NCBI RefSeq assembly: GCF_030123365.1
Contig: NZ_CP126107.1
Coordinates: forward strand, 667,501-731,500
Direction: 5' to 3'
DNA: 64,000 nucleotides
DNA from: Neobacillus sp. SuZ13
GTDB lineage: Bacteria > Bacillota > Bacilli > Bacillales > Cytobacillaceae
Part shown: positions 45,230 through 54,135 of the stretch, in pieces
How positions within the stretch are numbered: the stretch's first letter is position 1
Layout: each line of letters opens with the position of its first letter
Translations under genes and position numbers: made by a program
Notes under the pieces: generated by a model
Databases searched by the model: none
The model's input: only the letters and a program-made list of their open reading frames with translations
Told to the model about the DNA's origin: nothing

Positions 45230-46564
45230 TTGGAGGCAAAAGGAACATTTGTTAAAAACCCAAAAAAGATTCTATTCGCTAGTTTAATCGGAAGTACAAT
45301 TGAGTTCTACGATTTTTTCCTTTATGGAACTGTGGCATCACTTGTGTTTAATCAATTATTTTTTCCGAATGATGATCCTTTTGTAAGTTTATTAATTGCC
45401 TATGCATCCTTTGGGGTAACATTTTTTATAAGACCAATTGGAGGTCTTATTTTCAGCCATATGGGAGACAAGTTTGGCAGGAAAAATACCCTTGTAATTT
45501 CCCTTTTATTAATGGGGATCTCAACTGTATGTATCGGATTATTGCCGACATATCAATCAATTGGTGTAATGGCACCTATTCTTCTTATTTTTTTACGGCT
45601 TGTCCAAGGGATTGCACTAGGAGGAGAGTGGGGAGGGGCTGTACTGCTTGCGGTTGAATCAGCACCTAAGGAACAAAGAGGATTCTACGGCAGCTTTCCT
45701 GCAATGGGAATTCCGTTTGGTATGCTGCTAGGAACATGTTCGATTTCTTTAATGAGTAAATTGCCAGAAGCGCAATTTCTAGGATGGGGCTGGAGAATTC
45801 CATTTATCCTTAGTGCCGTGTTAGTTGCTGTTGGAATCTGGATTCGAAGAGGACTTGGAGAAACGTCTGCATTTGAGGAAGAAAAGCAAAAAGGGAATGT
45901 GGTAAAAGTCCCTCTATTTGAGACTCTGCTCTATCATTGGAAGGCTGTTTTAATTTCTCTCGGTGCCAAGTGTGTTGAAGTTGGTCCATTCTATGTTTTC
46001 TCTACCTTTTTTATTGGTTACTCTACTGGGACCTTGGGTTTTTCAAGAACTACAGCATTAAATATTGTTACTGCAGCTACCATTGTTACCGTCATCTGTA
46101 TTCCATTAATGGGAAAGCTCTCTGACAAAATTGGACGTAAACGTGTGTTTATGATGGGTGCCGCTAGTCTAGCTCTGTTTTCCTTTCCGTACTTCTATCT
46201 AATGTCCCTTAAATCTGTGTTTTTAACTTATGTCATTTCAATTATTGCATTAGGGATTCTATGGTCAGCCATTGCTAGTATTATTGGCACCATGTTTACA
46301 GAAATGTTCAGTACAAATGTGGGATATACGGGGATTACACTCGGCTATCAATCTGGTTCCGCTTTATTTGGAGGCACGGCCCCAATGATTGCAACTGTTT
46401 TATTAAGCGCCTACAAGAATTCTTGGGTACCGCTTGCTATTTTCATTGGAATTCTGTGTATTGCCTCCCTCGTCTCTGTGTCATTCATAAGGAATAATAA
46501 AATTGATTCCAAGACGCAGGCAGGGGGCATGTACCCTTTAAATCAGGCGAATGTGCAGGAATAA
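45230..46564 (+). CDS. MFS transporter, metabolite:H+ symporter (ProP/ShiA-like)
   Basis: TTG start after TAGGAGG. The 444-residue protein has twelve predicted spans and the MHS-family signatures GSTIEFYDFFLYGTVASLVF, GDKFGRKNTLVISL and RLVQGIALGGEWGGAVLLAVE; only parts are quoted. These carriers import organic acids such as shikimate, aromatic acids or betaines with protons. It is the natural candidate for uptake of the cluster's substrate. Confidence 0.88.
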   Translation: MEAKGTFVKNPKKILFASLIGSTIEFYDFFLYGTVASLVFNQLFFPNDDPFVSLLIAYASFGVTFFIRPIGGLIFSHMGDKFGRKNTLVISLLLMGISTVCIGLLPTYQSIGVMAPILLIFLRLVQGIALGGEWGGAVLLAVESAPKEQRGFYGSFPAMGIPFGMLLGTCSISLMSKLPEAQFLGWGWRIPFILSAVLVAVGIWIRRGLGETSAFEEEKQKGNVVKVPLFETLLYHWKAVLISLGAKCVEVGPFYVFSTFFIGYSTGTLGFSRTTALNIVTAATIVTVICIPLMGKLSDKIGRKRVFMMGAASLALFSFPYFYLMSLKSVFLTYVISIIALGILWSAIASIIGTMFTEMFSTNVGYTGITLGYQSGSALFGGTAPMIATVLLSAYKNSWVPLAIFIGILCIASLVSVSFIRNNKIDSKTQAGGMYPLNQANVQE

Positions 46565-46645
46565 TCTAAAAAGTATAAAAAGTTCGGTCAAAGCATGCCA
46601 TAATAGATTAGAATAAATAAAACGTATTTTTAGGAGGTAACTGCT

Positions 46646-47440
46646 TTGAAAGTAGCCATTGCACAATTAACTACTAGTATTAATAAAACCTCTAATTTAG
46701 AAAAGGCCTTACAATATATTAAGAAGGCAAAAGAGAAGGGCGCAGATTTTGTTGTAATACCGGAATTTTATATGGTACTTGCAACTCCGAAGACTGGCGT
46801 ATTGCCGGCTGATGCTGCGGAACCCTTGGACGGTCCATTTGTTTCTGCTCTTAAAGAGGCGGCCCGCGATAACGAGATCTATGTGGTTTGTGGAATGTAT
46901 GAATCAAAAAATGATGATAAAGGGCGGGCCTATAATACAACTGTATTGATTGATCGTTCGGGGCAACTCTTGCATTCCTATCGAAAGACTCATTTATATG
47001 ATGCTTTTAGCTATAAAGAGTCTGATACAATTATCCCTGGAGAGAATCAATATAGGGTAGTAGAAACCGAATTTGGAAAAATTGGTTTAATGGTTTGCTA
47101 CGAACTGAGATTTCCTGAAATAGCAAGACAATTTGCGCTTCAGGAGGCGGATGTTCTGTTTGTTCCTGCAGGATGGATGGCAGGGCCTATGAAAGAGGAT
47201 CATTGGCAGACGCTTATTCGCGCAAGAGCAATAGAAAATACGATGTTTGTTTGCGGAGCAGACCTAGTAGGACCAGAGTTTACCGGCCGAAGTATGATCG
47301 TTGACCCGATGGGGGTTGTTCTTGCAAGTGGAGGCGAAGAAGAAACGCTTATAATCGCGGAAATTGACCTAGAAAGAATCCAACGAGTAAGAGAAAAACT
47401 ACCCAGCGTAAAACACAGAAAGCCGGAGTTCTACAAGTGA
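46646..47440 (+). CDS. Carbon-nitrogen hydrolase (nitrilase superfamily)
   Basis: TTG start after AGGAGGT. The 264-residue product has the Glu-Lys-Cys triad: E in VVIPEFYM, K in SYRKTHLYDAF, C in GLMVCYELRFPEIAR. It resembles omega-amidase/NIT2 and carbamoylputrescine-type amidases more than true nitrilases. It would hydrolyse an amide or carbamoyl group to acid and ammonia in the cytosol, possibly a late step after ring cleavage of an N-containing aromatic. A terminator follows. Confidence 0.87.
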   Translation: MKVAIAQLTTSINKTSNLEKALQYIKKAKEKGADFVVIPEFYMVLATPKTGVLPADAAEPLDGPFVSALKEAARDNEIYVVCGMYESKNDDKGRAYNTTVLIDRSGQLLHSYRKTHLYDAFSYKESDTIIPGENQYRVVETEFGKIGLMVCYELRFPEIARQFALQEADVLFVPAGWMAGPMKEDHWQTLIRARAIENTMFVCGADLVGPEFTGRSMIVDPMGVVLASGGEEETLIIAEIDLERIQRVREKLPSVKHRKPEFYK

Positions 47441-47468
47441 TTGCACCACTCGGAATTTGTTTGATTTT

Positions 47469-47500
47469 AAAGCTCTAGTCCCTTTGACTAGGGCTTTTAG
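47469..47500 (+). terminator. Terminator of the monooxygenase cluster
   Basis: AAAGCTCTAGTC pairs with GACTAGGGCTTT around five bases, followed by T. Confidence 0.85.
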
Positions 47501-47594
47501 TACATTGGTAATGTGTATGGACCAGTATTTTAATCCTATGGTCTAAAAAAACTGACCCCAATTGAACTGACCCAAAAAAGTTAGACAAATACTT

Positions 47595-48404
47595 TTATGC
47601 AACTTTTAAGACTTGAGTTCGGAATTCTACTGGACTCAGGTCTTTTAATTTTGACTTCATTCTCTTGTGATTGTAATAGTAAATATAATCAGCTAATTCC
47701 CGTTCAAAATGCTCTAAACTATCAAATTCCTGTAGATAAAGGAGTTCGGACTTTAATAAGCCAAAGAAATTTTCCATGACTGCATTATCAAAACAATTTC
47801 CTTTCCGGGACATACTCTGTGTAATTTGATGTTGTTTCAATTTTTTTTGATATTTTCCCATTTGATAGTGCCAACCCTGATCTGAATGAAGAATGACCTT
47901 GTCTCCGGGCTTAAGACGTTCAATTGCTTGATTTAACATGTCTCCTACCAATGTATATACAGGACGATTCATGACGCTATAGGCAATGATCTCACCATTA
48001 CACAAATCCAGGACAGGAGAGAGGTAGCGCTTCTCACCAAATAGGCGGAATTCTGTAACATCTGTTACCCATTTTTCATTCATATTCTCAGCAGTAAAAT
48101 CTCGATTTAAGACATTCGGAGCTATTTTGCCTTCCTTACCTTTATAAGATTTATACTTCTTCATACGCACCATACATTTTATCCCCATATCATTCATTAA
48201 ACTATTGATGGTTTTGGGATCATGGTGGAAACCTCTTTTTTCTAATTCTTTCGTGATTCGACGGTACCCATAACGACCTTTATGTTCATGGAAAATCTCT
48301 TTAATTGCATCCTTTATTTTTTCATATTTATCAGGCTGATTTAATCGTTTTTCCCAATAATAATACGTGCTGCGTTTCATGTCAGCGACTTCAACTAGAT
48401 CCAC
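47595..48404 (-). CDS. IS3-family transposase OrfB (DDE integrase)
   Basis: 269 residues from the first in-frame GTG. HTH_21-type segment (YYWEKRLNQPDKYEKIKDAI), then the rve core: WVTDVTEF with the first Asp, ILHSDQGWHYQ with the second, and AVMENFFGLLKSELLY with the Glu of the DDE triad. It is probably made as an OrfAB fusion by -1 frameshifting near the OrfA end; the OrfB frame is open back to about 48465. No disruption is seen, so it may be active. Confidence 0.9.
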   Translation of the reverse strand: MDLVEVADMKRSTYYYWEKRLNQPDKYEKIKDAIKEIFHEHKGRYGYRRITKELEKRGFHHDPKTINSLMNDMGIKCMVRMKKYKSYKGKEGKIAPNVLNRDFTAENMNEKWVTDVTEFRLFGEKRYLSPVLDLCNGEIIAYSVMNRPVYTLVGDMLNQAIERLKPGDKVILHSDQGWHYQMGKYQKKLKQHQITQSMSRKGNCFDNAVMENFFGLLKSELLYLQEFDSLEHFERELADYIYYYNHKRMKSKLKDLSPVEFRTQVLKVA

Positions 48405-48433
48405 AACCTCATACTTTTGCTTTAGATCAAAAA

Positions 48434-48973
48434 TTACTTGCGCTTTGATTTTGTTTGTAATTTTTCCTGCATTTGAACTAAAGCATTCAACTTTTTTAAG
48501 TAGGCAATCTCCATTTCTAAACGTTCAACTTTTGATTGTAAAAACTCCAAAGATTCTTCGCTATGTATTGGTTTGTTGGCTTTTTGTTTCTGTGTTTCTG
48601 TTTTCACTGTTTCTTTTTTCATGGATGGACGCCCCTTTTTCTTTAATTTAAGGGCATCAATTCCATGTTCCTCGAACTGCCTGCTCCATTTTCGAATGGT
48701 AGAAGGATCAGCTATCTTAAAAATAGCAGCTGTTTCATTCGGTGACGTCCCGTAGTTATTCATATATTTTAGTACGTCTAGTTTAAACTCTGTTGAGAAA
48801 CTTGTATAGGATTTTTGAAACGCTTCTACACCGTTTATCTCGTATTGCTTCACCCAAGTTTTTATGAGAGAAGAGTGTGCTCCAATGGAATCACCAATCT
48901 TTTGATAACTATCATTGCCATTCAAATAGCGCTGAGCAGCAGCTATTTTATCCTCCGAATTAAATTTAGCCAT
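48434..48973 (-). CDS. IS3-family transposase OrfA (helix-turn-helix)
   Basis: ATG at 48973 gives 179 residues; longer starts lie in the terminal repeat. It has two helix-turn-helix units (YQKIGDSIGAHSSLIKTWVK and SPNETAAIFKIADPSTIRKW) followed by a leucine-zipper coiled-coil (LEFLQSKVERLEMEIAYLKK) for multimerisation, the IS150-group layout. It binds the terminal repeats. Its binding site GGGGTGTTTTTT overlaps one arm of an inverted repeat. Confidence 0.88.
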   Translation of the reverse strand: MAKFNSEDKIAAAQRYLNGNDSYQKIGDSIGAHSSLIKTWVKQYEINGVEAFQKSYTSFSTEFKLDVLKYMNNYGTSPNETAAIFKIADPSTIRKWSRQFEEHGIDALKLKKKGRPSMKKETVKTETQKQKANKPIHSEESLEFLQSKVERLEMEIAYLKKLNALVQMQEKLQTKSKRK

Positions 48974-48981
48974 AAAAAACA

Positions 48982-49019
48982 CCCCGTAAATGTTAGAATG
49001 GTGTCTAACATTTACGGGG
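48982..49019 (-). promoter_or_regulatory. Perfect 16-bp inverted repeat at the OrfA start
   Basis: CCCCGTAAATGTTAGA and TCTAACATTTACGGGG flank six bases. A transcript entering from outside would fold this and trap the GGGG of the OrfA binding site, which would limit transposase made by readthrough. Confidence 0.75.
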
Positions 49020-49054
49020 CAGATCAAATGAATTAGAGCCAGTCTTTAGCATAA

Positions 49055-50041
49055 TTATTTATTTCCATAAGGGTCAATCGTTTGAATCGTTCCATCCTCG
49101 TTATATTTTAATTCAGTGTATTTCACAGAACGCTTGTGATTCACACCATCTGATAACGAGCAATCATGATAGAATAGATACCATTTATCATTAAACTGGA
49201 CAATCGAATGATGCGTGGTCCAGCCAATTACTGGTGTAAGAATCGTCCCTTTGAACACAAATGGACCTTGGGGATGTTCACTTACCGCATAAACAATTTT
49301 ATGAGTGGTACCGGTAGAATAGGATAGATAGTAAAGACCATTGTATTTATGAACCCATGGTCCTTCAAAATATCTTCTGTCTTCATCACTTGCAAGAATC
49401 GGATTACCGTTTTCATCCACAATGGAAATTTCCTGTGGTTCACTTTTAAACTTCAGCATATCATCGCTTAATTCAGCTACTCGTGGTCCTAAAGCAGGTT
49501 CTGTAGCTGCTGGGCCTTCCGCATCTGGGGTAAATGTTCCTGTTTGCCATTTTTCCAATTGTCCTCCCCAAAGCCCGCCAAAATAAACATATGCTTTGTC
49601 ATCTTCATCCACCAAGACAGCTGGATCAATGCTGAAGCTGCCTGGTATGTAATTTTCTTCTGGTGTAAAAGGTCCTGCCGGATTAGGGCTGGTTGCGACG
49701 CCAATTCTGAAAATACCATCTTTATCTCTTGCAGGGAAAAATAAATAATACGTGTTATTTTTGTAAGCCGCGTCTGGTGCCCAAAGCTGTTTACTTGCCC
49801 AAGGGATATCTTTTAAATGAAGAGCTTCTCCGTGGTCTAAACATGGTGCTTCCACATCATCCATGGATAATATGTGGTAATCTTCCATCTTATATTGGTC
49901 ACCATTATCATTAGATGGTTCATCGTGATCAAGGTCATGAGAAGGATAAATATAAAGCTTGCCTTCAAAGACATGTGCGGAAGGATCTGCTGTGAAAATA
50001 TGCGTAACTAAAGGTTCATTGGGCTTTGAATTTTTCATCAT
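49055..50041 (-). CDS. Glycoside hydrolase family 43 (beta-xylosidase/arabinofuranosidase-like)
   Basis: A 328-residue five-bladed beta-propeller enzyme without signal peptide. The three GH43 acids are visible: Asp in FTADPSAHVF (base), Asp in FSIDPAVLVDED (pKa modulator) and Glu in RRYFEGPWVHKYNG (acid). It would split xylo-oligosaccharides or remove arabinose inside the cell. GAGGAGATATT precedes the ATG. It is divergent from xylA across a 379-bp gap, fitting the xylan locus. The IS element sits 29 bases after its stop. Confidence 0.87.
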   Translation of the reverse strand: MMKNSKPNEPLVTHIFTADPSAHVFEGKLYIYPSHDLDHDEPSNDNGDQYKMEDYHILSMDDVEAPCLDHGEALHLKDIPWASKQLWAPDAAYKNNTYYLFFPARDKDGIFRIGVATSPNPAGPFTPEENYIPGSFSIDPAVLVDEDDKAYVYFGGLWGGQLEKWQTGTFTPDAEGPAATEPALGPRVAELSDDMLKFKSEPQEISIVDENGNPILASDEDRRYFEGPWVHKYNGLYYLSYSTGTTHKIVYAVSEHPQGPFVFKGTILTPVIGWTTHHSIVQFNDKWYLFYHDCSLSDGVNHKRSVKYTELKYNEDGTIQTIDPYGNK

Positions 50042-50085
50042 AATATCTCCTCATTAAAAAGTTTAGATACTTACAAATCCATTAT

Positions 50086-50131
50086 AACCGAACGAAGGTA
50101 CTTTGTATATCGGTTCAACTAAGTTTCGGTT
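50086..50131 (-). promoter_or_regulatory. Repeated AACCGA/TCGGTT boxes upstream of the GH43 gene
   Basis: AACCG at 50086-50090 and TCGGTT at 50110-50115 and 50126-50131 form spaced inverted and direct repeats. A minus-strand TATAAT lies at about 50082-50087. A regulator other than XylR may act here. Together with the XylR box and cre site, these are all that is seen in the 379-bp gap 50042-50420. Confidence 0.45.
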
Positions 50132-50287
50132 AAAAATAATTAAATTAAGCGTAATATAAACCATTTTGCTATATAAGGCGAGGGTTGTTAAATGAAAACA
50201 ATGTAAAGTTTTTATTTTTCATTAAATCAGATGCTAACCTGATATTTTTACAAGCTCTTTGATTTACTTTTAAAAAAATATTTATTC

Positions 50288-50312
50288 TTAGTTTATCTGG
50301 TAGACAAACTAA
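50288..50312 (+). promoter_or_regulatory. XylR operator
   Basis: Arms TTAGTTT and AAACTAA enclose eleven bases and align with Bacillus xyl operators. It overlaps the -35 element of the xylA promoter, so XylR would block transcription without xylose. No xylR gene is in the window. Confidence 0.88.
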
Positions 50313-50329
50313 GTTAACGATGCTATACT
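50301..50329 (+). promoter_or_regulatory. xylA promoter
   Basis: TAGACA (50301-50306) and TATACT (50324-50329) with a 17-base spacer, partly within the XylR operator. Confidence 0.7.
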
Positions 50330-50365
50330 TTGAGTATCAAAGGTTAAGAGATTTCAGAAACCTTT

Positions 50366-50379
50366 TGTAAGCATTTACA
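50366..50379 (+). promoter_or_regulatory. Candidate CcpA cre site
   Basis: TGTAAGCATTTACA is a fully palindromic match to the cre core except for A in place of G at the centre. Placed between promoter and xylA, it would act as a roadblock under glucose. Confidence 0.65.
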
Positions 50380-50420
50380 TTGTTGTTCTGAATCCATAAA
50401 ACTCTAGGAGGAATAATCCC

Positions 50421-51752
50421 ATGGCTTATTTCGAAACAATTAATAAAATTCAATTTGAAGGTGCGGCATCCAAAAACCCGTTAGCATTTAAGTATTATAA
50501 TCCAGAAGAAAAAATAAATGGCAAGACAATGGAAGAAATTCTTCGTTTCTCCGTTGCATATTGGCACACATTTACTGCAGACGGCACTGATCCATTTGGC
50601 GTAGGTACAGCGATCCGTCCGTGGGATCATCTTAAAGGATTAGATTTAGCGAAAGCCCGTGTGGAAGCTGCATTTGAACTTTTTGAAAAGTTAAATGTTC
50701 CTTTCTTTGCTTTCCATGATGTAGATATTGCTCCAGAGGGACGCACGTTACAAGAAACAAATGAGAACCAAGACGTAATTGTTGCGATGATTAAAGAATA
50801 CATGAAAACTAGCAAGACAAAATTACTATGGAACACAGCAAACATGTTTACGAATCCTAGATATGTTCATGGTGCGGCCACTGCTCCAAATGCAGATGTG
50901 TTTGCTTACTCTGCGGCGAAAGTAAAAAAAGCGTTAGAAGTAGCAAAAGAGCTTGGTGCAGAAAACTATGTATTCTGGGGCGGCCGTGAAGGGTACGAAA
51001 CACTTCTTAATACAGACATGAAGTTGGAGCAAGATAACCTAGCACGCTTCTTTCATATGGCAGTAGATTATTCGAAAGAAATCGGCCTAAACGTACCATT
51101 CCTAATTGAGCCAAAACCAAAAGAGCCTACCAAACATCAATATGATTTCGATGTGGCTACAGGTCTGGCTTTCTTGCAAAAATATGATTTAACCGACTAC
51201 TTCAAGTTTAATATTGAAGCAAACCACGCTACTTTAGCTGGTCACACATTTGAGCATGAATTAAGAACTGCTCGTATTAACGGAATGCTTGGATCTGTTG
51301 ATGCTAACCAAGGTGATACACTGCTTGGATGGGATACAGATGAATTCCCAACTGACTTATATACCAACACATTAGCCATGTACGAAATTCTGAAAAATGG
51401 CGGCTTAGGAAAAGGCGGCTTAAACTTCGATGCAAAAGTAAGAAGAGGTTCATTCGAAGCAGAAGACCTATTCCACGCACACATTGCTGGTATGGACGCA
51501 TTTGCGATCGGCCTAAAAGTTGCTAACAAGTTAATCGAAGATAAAGTCCTTGATAGCTTTACCGAAGAGCGTTACAGCAGTTATACAAAAGGAATTGGCC
51601 TAGACATCGTAGAAGGAAAAACAAACTTCCGTGAACTTGAAGCCTATGCACTTCAATTAACTGAAATTAAAAACATCTCAGGCAGAACGGAGCGCCTAAA
51701 AGCTTTAATTAATCAATATTTACTAGAAACACTTTCAAGTGTAACTGTTTAA
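50421..51752 (+). CDS. xylA: Xylose isomerase
   Basis: A 443-residue enzyme, the length of the group II xylose isomerases. Signature stretches are [12 protein letters not shown] with the catalytic histidine, [31 protein letters not shown] with metal-binding glutamate, and [16 protein letters not shown]. It converts D-xylose to D-xylulose with divalent metal. Controlled by XylR and probably CcpA. CTAGGAGG precedes the ATG. A terminator separates it from xylB. Confidence 0.96.
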   Translation: MAYFETINKIQFEGAASKNPLAFKYYNPEEKINGKTMEEILRFSVAYWHTFTADGTDPFGVGTAIRPWDHLKGLDLAKARVEAAFELFEKLNVPFFAFHDVDIAPEGRTLQETNENQDVIVAMIKEYMKTSKTKLLWNTANMFTNPRYVHGAATAPNADVFAYSAAKVKKALEVAKELGAENYVFWGGREGYETLLNTDMKLEQDNLARFFHMAVDYSKEIGLNVPFLIEPKPKEPTKHQYDFDVATGLAFLQKYDLTDYFKFNIEANHATLAGHTFEHELRTARINGMLGSVDANQGDTLLGWDTDEFPTDLYTNTLAMYEILKNGGLGKGGLNFDAKVRRGSFEAEDLFHAHIAGMDAFAIGLKVANKLIEDKVLDSFTEERYSSYTKGIGLDIVEGKTNFRELEAYALQLTEIKNISGRTERLKALINQYLLETLSSVTV

Positions 51753-51773
51753 CTACTACTAATATAATCATAG

Positions 51774-51810
51774 AAAATGTGCTGGCAGTATATTACTCCA
51801 GCACATTTTT
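51774..51810 (+). terminator. Terminator of xylA
   Basis: AAAATGTGCTGG pairs with CCAGCACATTTT around twelve bases, followed by T. Readthrough to xylB is expected as in other bacilli. Confidence 0.85.
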
Positions 51811-51817
51811 ATAAGAA

Positions 51818-51895
51818 GGCTGTGTGGAAGGTCATTATTGATTTTGGCACCCTGTTGATTGGAGCGGAAATCAACAGACCAAGTTTAACACAGCC
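51818..51895 (+). repeat. Short copy of a palindromic intergenic repeat (78 bp)
   Basis: Begins GGCTGTGT and ends AAGTTTAACACAGCC, with GTTGATTGGAGCGGAA and ATCAACAGAC between. It matches both ends of the long copy at 60630-60814 but lacks its GC-rich centre. It lies between xylA and xylB. Confidence 0.85.
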
Positions 51896-51916
51896 AATAA
51901 GAAAAGGATGATACGG

Positions 51917-53416
51917 ATGAAATACGTAATTGGTGTTGACCTTGGAACAAGTGCAGTAAAGATATTACTTGTCAATCAATATGGTAAAGTTTGTAAAGAA
52001 GTGTCCAAATCATATCCACTCATTATTGAAAAATCTGGCTATAGTGAACAAGACCCGGAAGAATGGGTGGAAAAGACATTAGCGGGTTTAGCGGAGCTCA
52101 TGGAACAATTCGATGAAGACATAAACGATATCGAGGGTATCTCTTTTTCGGGGCAGATGCATGGCCTAGTTTTATTAGATGAAAACAACCAAGTACTTAG
52201 AAATGCGATTCTGTGGAATGACACAAGGACAAGTAAACAATGCCAGGAGATTTACAACGTTGTTGGCAGTCAGCGCTTATTAGAAGAAACGAAGAACCCT
52301 GCGCTTGAGGGCTTTACTTTACCTAAAATCCTCTGGGTAAAAGAAAACGAACCTGATGTTTTTGAACGGGCCAGCGTATTTTTGCTTCCAAAGGATTATT
52401 TGCGCTATCGGTTAACAGGAAATATCCACATGGATTACTCTGATGCTGCAGGGACGTTACTACTAAATGTAGCAAAGCGTGAATGGAGTCATGAAATAAT
52501 AGAGGCTTTTGATATTTCAGCTGATTTCTGTCCCCCGCTGGTAGAATCACATGCATTTGTGGGTACTGTTCAAGCCGAATTTGCCCAAGAAACGGGATTG
52601 TCTGAAGCTGTAAAAGTGTTCGCGGGTGGAGCGGATAATGCCTGCGGTGCGATTGGTTCAGGGATTTTATCGGAAGGTAAAACCTTATGCAGTATCGGTA
52701 CTTCTGGAGTTGTTCTTTCCTATGAAGATCGAAATAACCTTGATTTTGAAGGAAAGGTTCATTATTTTAATCATGGTGAAGAAAATACTTACTATACGAT
52801 GGGAGTAACCCTCGCAGCCGGCTATAGTTTAAGCTGGTTTAAAGATACGTTTGCAAAAGAAGAAGCATTTGAACAGGTATTAGCAGGTGTGGATGAAGTA
52901 CCGGCAGGAAGCAACGGATTATTATTTACGCCTTATCTTGTAGGGGAAAGAACGCCGCATGCGGATTCAACCATTCGCGGCAGTTTTATTGGGGTCGATG
53001 CTTCCCATGAGCGTAAGCATTTTGCCAGAGCAGTACTCGAAGGAATTACCTTTTCCTTACATGAATCGATTGAGATTTTTAGAAGCAGCGGTAAGACCAT
53101 TGATTCCATTATCTCTATTGGCGGCGGAGCGAAGAACGACGCATGGCTGCAAATGCAGGCAGATATTTTTAACGCAAGAATTGAAAAGCTTACGAGTGAG
53201 CAAGGTCCTGGAATGGGTGCAGCCATGTTAGCTGCGTACGGCTGCGGTTGGTATCCATCCCTAAAAGAATGTGCACAGAAATTTATCCAAACTTCAAAAA
53301 CCTATGATCCGATTCAGGAAAATGTGGAAGCATATAAAAAACTATTTGCAATTTATCAACAAGTTTATCCACAAACTAAGGAACTAAATGAGCAATTAAG
53401 AGAGTTTAGAAAGTAA
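51917..53416 (+). CDS. xylB: Xylulokinase
   Basis: ATG at 51917 after AAAAGG gives 499 residues; an in-frame ATG nine bases earlier overlaps the binding site. It is an FGGY kinase: GVDLGTSAVKILLVN phosphate loop, SGQMHGLVLLDE substrate site, WNDTR, and SIGGGAKNDAWLQMQADI in the ATP domain. It phosphorylates D-xylulose to xylulose 5-phosphate for the pentose phosphate pathway. It follows xylA and leads into the esterase gene 46 bases on. Confidence 0.95.
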   Translation: MKYVIGVDLGTSAVKILLVNQYGKVCKEVSKSYPLIIEKSGYSEQDPEEWVEKTLAGLAELMEQFDEDINDIEGISFSGQMHGLVLLDENNQVLRNAILWNDTRTSKQCQEIYNVVGSQRLLEETKNPALEGFTLPKILWVKENEPDVFERASVFLLPKDYLRYRLTGNIHMDYSDAAGTLLLNVAKREWSHEIIEAFDISADFCPPLVESHAFVGTVQAEFAQETGLSEAVKVFAGGADNACGAIGSGILSEGKTLCSIGTSGVVLSYEDRNNLDFEGKVHYFNHGEENTYYTMGVTLAAGYSLSWFKDTFAKEEAFEQVLAGVDEVPAGSNGLLFTPYLVGERTPHADSTIRGSFIGVDASHERKHFARAVLEGITFSLHESIEIFRSSGKTIDSIISIGGGAKNDAWLQMQADIFNARIEKLTSEQGPGMGAAMLAAYGCGWYPSLKECAQKFIQTSKTYDPIQENVEAYKKLFAIYQQVYPQTKELNEQLREFRK

Positions 53417-53462
53417 CGGAGAGGTGGCCTATGTCAGCTCTCTTTATGAAGGAGTTAAGGCC

Positions 53463-54116
53463 ATGAAACTGGAACAAGGTCAAAAGCTTTTGTTTATTGG
53501 TGATTCGGTAACGGATTGTGAAAGAGCCAAACCTGAAGGAGAAGGATTGTTTGCTGCTCTGGGCAAGGGATATGTTTCCTTTGTTGATGGACTGCTCCAG
53601 GCCGTATATCCGGAGCTGGGAATTCGAGTGGTGAATAAGGGGATCAATGGTAACACCGTTCGTGATTTGAAGAATAGATGGCAGGAAGATGTCATCAATC
53701 AAAAGCCAGACTGGTTATCAATAATGATTGGAATTAACGATGTATGGCGTCAATACGATACCCCATTCATCAAGGAATGGCATGTTTATTTAGAAGAATA
53801 CGAGGAAACACTTAGGAAACTTGTGATCGAGACAAAGCCATATGTCAAACAGGTTGTCCTTATGACACCTTTTTACTTGGAGAGTAATGAGCAGGATCAA
53901 ATGCGCCGGTCCATGGATCAGTACAGTCAGGTTGTCAGGAAAATAGCTGAAGAAACCAATTGTTTAGTTGTTGATACACAAGCCGCTTTTAATATTGTTT
54001 TAAAAGACCTTTATTCTGCAGCCATTGCTTGGGATCGGGTCCATCCTTCAACTGCCGGGCATATGGTTTTGGCTCGGGAATTTTTAAAAGAAATTGAATT
54101 TGATTGGAATCGTTAA
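53463..54116 (+). CDS. Acetylxylan esterase, SGNH hydrolase (Axe2-like)
   Basis: ATG at 53463 after AAGGAG gives 217 residues. The SGNH blocks are complete: catalytic Ser in FIGDSVTDCERA, Gly in NKGINGNTVRDL, Asn in IGINDVWRQYD, and Asp/His in AWDRVHPSTAGH. The sequence is very close to what I recall of Geobacillus Axe2, an intracellular esterase that removes acetyl groups from xylo-oligosaccharides. No signal peptide, consistent with that. Its place right after xylB supports the role. Confidence 0.88.
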   Translation: MKLEQGQKLLFIGDSVTDCERAKPEGEGLFAALGKGYVSFVDGLLQAVYPELGIRVVNKGINGNTVRDLKNRWQEDVINQKPDWLSIMIGINDVWRQYDTPFIKEWHVYLEEYEETLRKLVIETKPYVKQVVLMTPFYLESNEQDQMRRSMDQYSQVVRKIAEETNCLVVDTQAAFNIVLKDLYSAAIAWDRVHPSTAGHMVLAREFLKEIEFDWNR

Positions 54117-54135
54117 GTAGAAAGGAGTTATTAAC

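Larger units (their letters stand above)
47563..49026 (-). mobile_element. IS3-family (IS150-like) insertion sequence, 1464 bp
   Basis: Left end TGAACTGACCCAAAAAAG and right end (minus strand) TGATCTGCCCCGTAAATG both lead into GTTAGACA, giving imperfect terminal inverted repeats of about 25 bases. AAT flanks it on both sides (47560-47562 and 49027-49029), a 3-bp target duplication. It carries two overlapping-frame transposase genes. It lies between the monooxygenase cluster terminator and the GH43 gene, both intact. Confidence 0.92.

Noticed and set aside
48367..49036. Plus-strand ORFs within the insertion sequence
   Set aside because: They oppose the transposase genes and show no recognisable domains.
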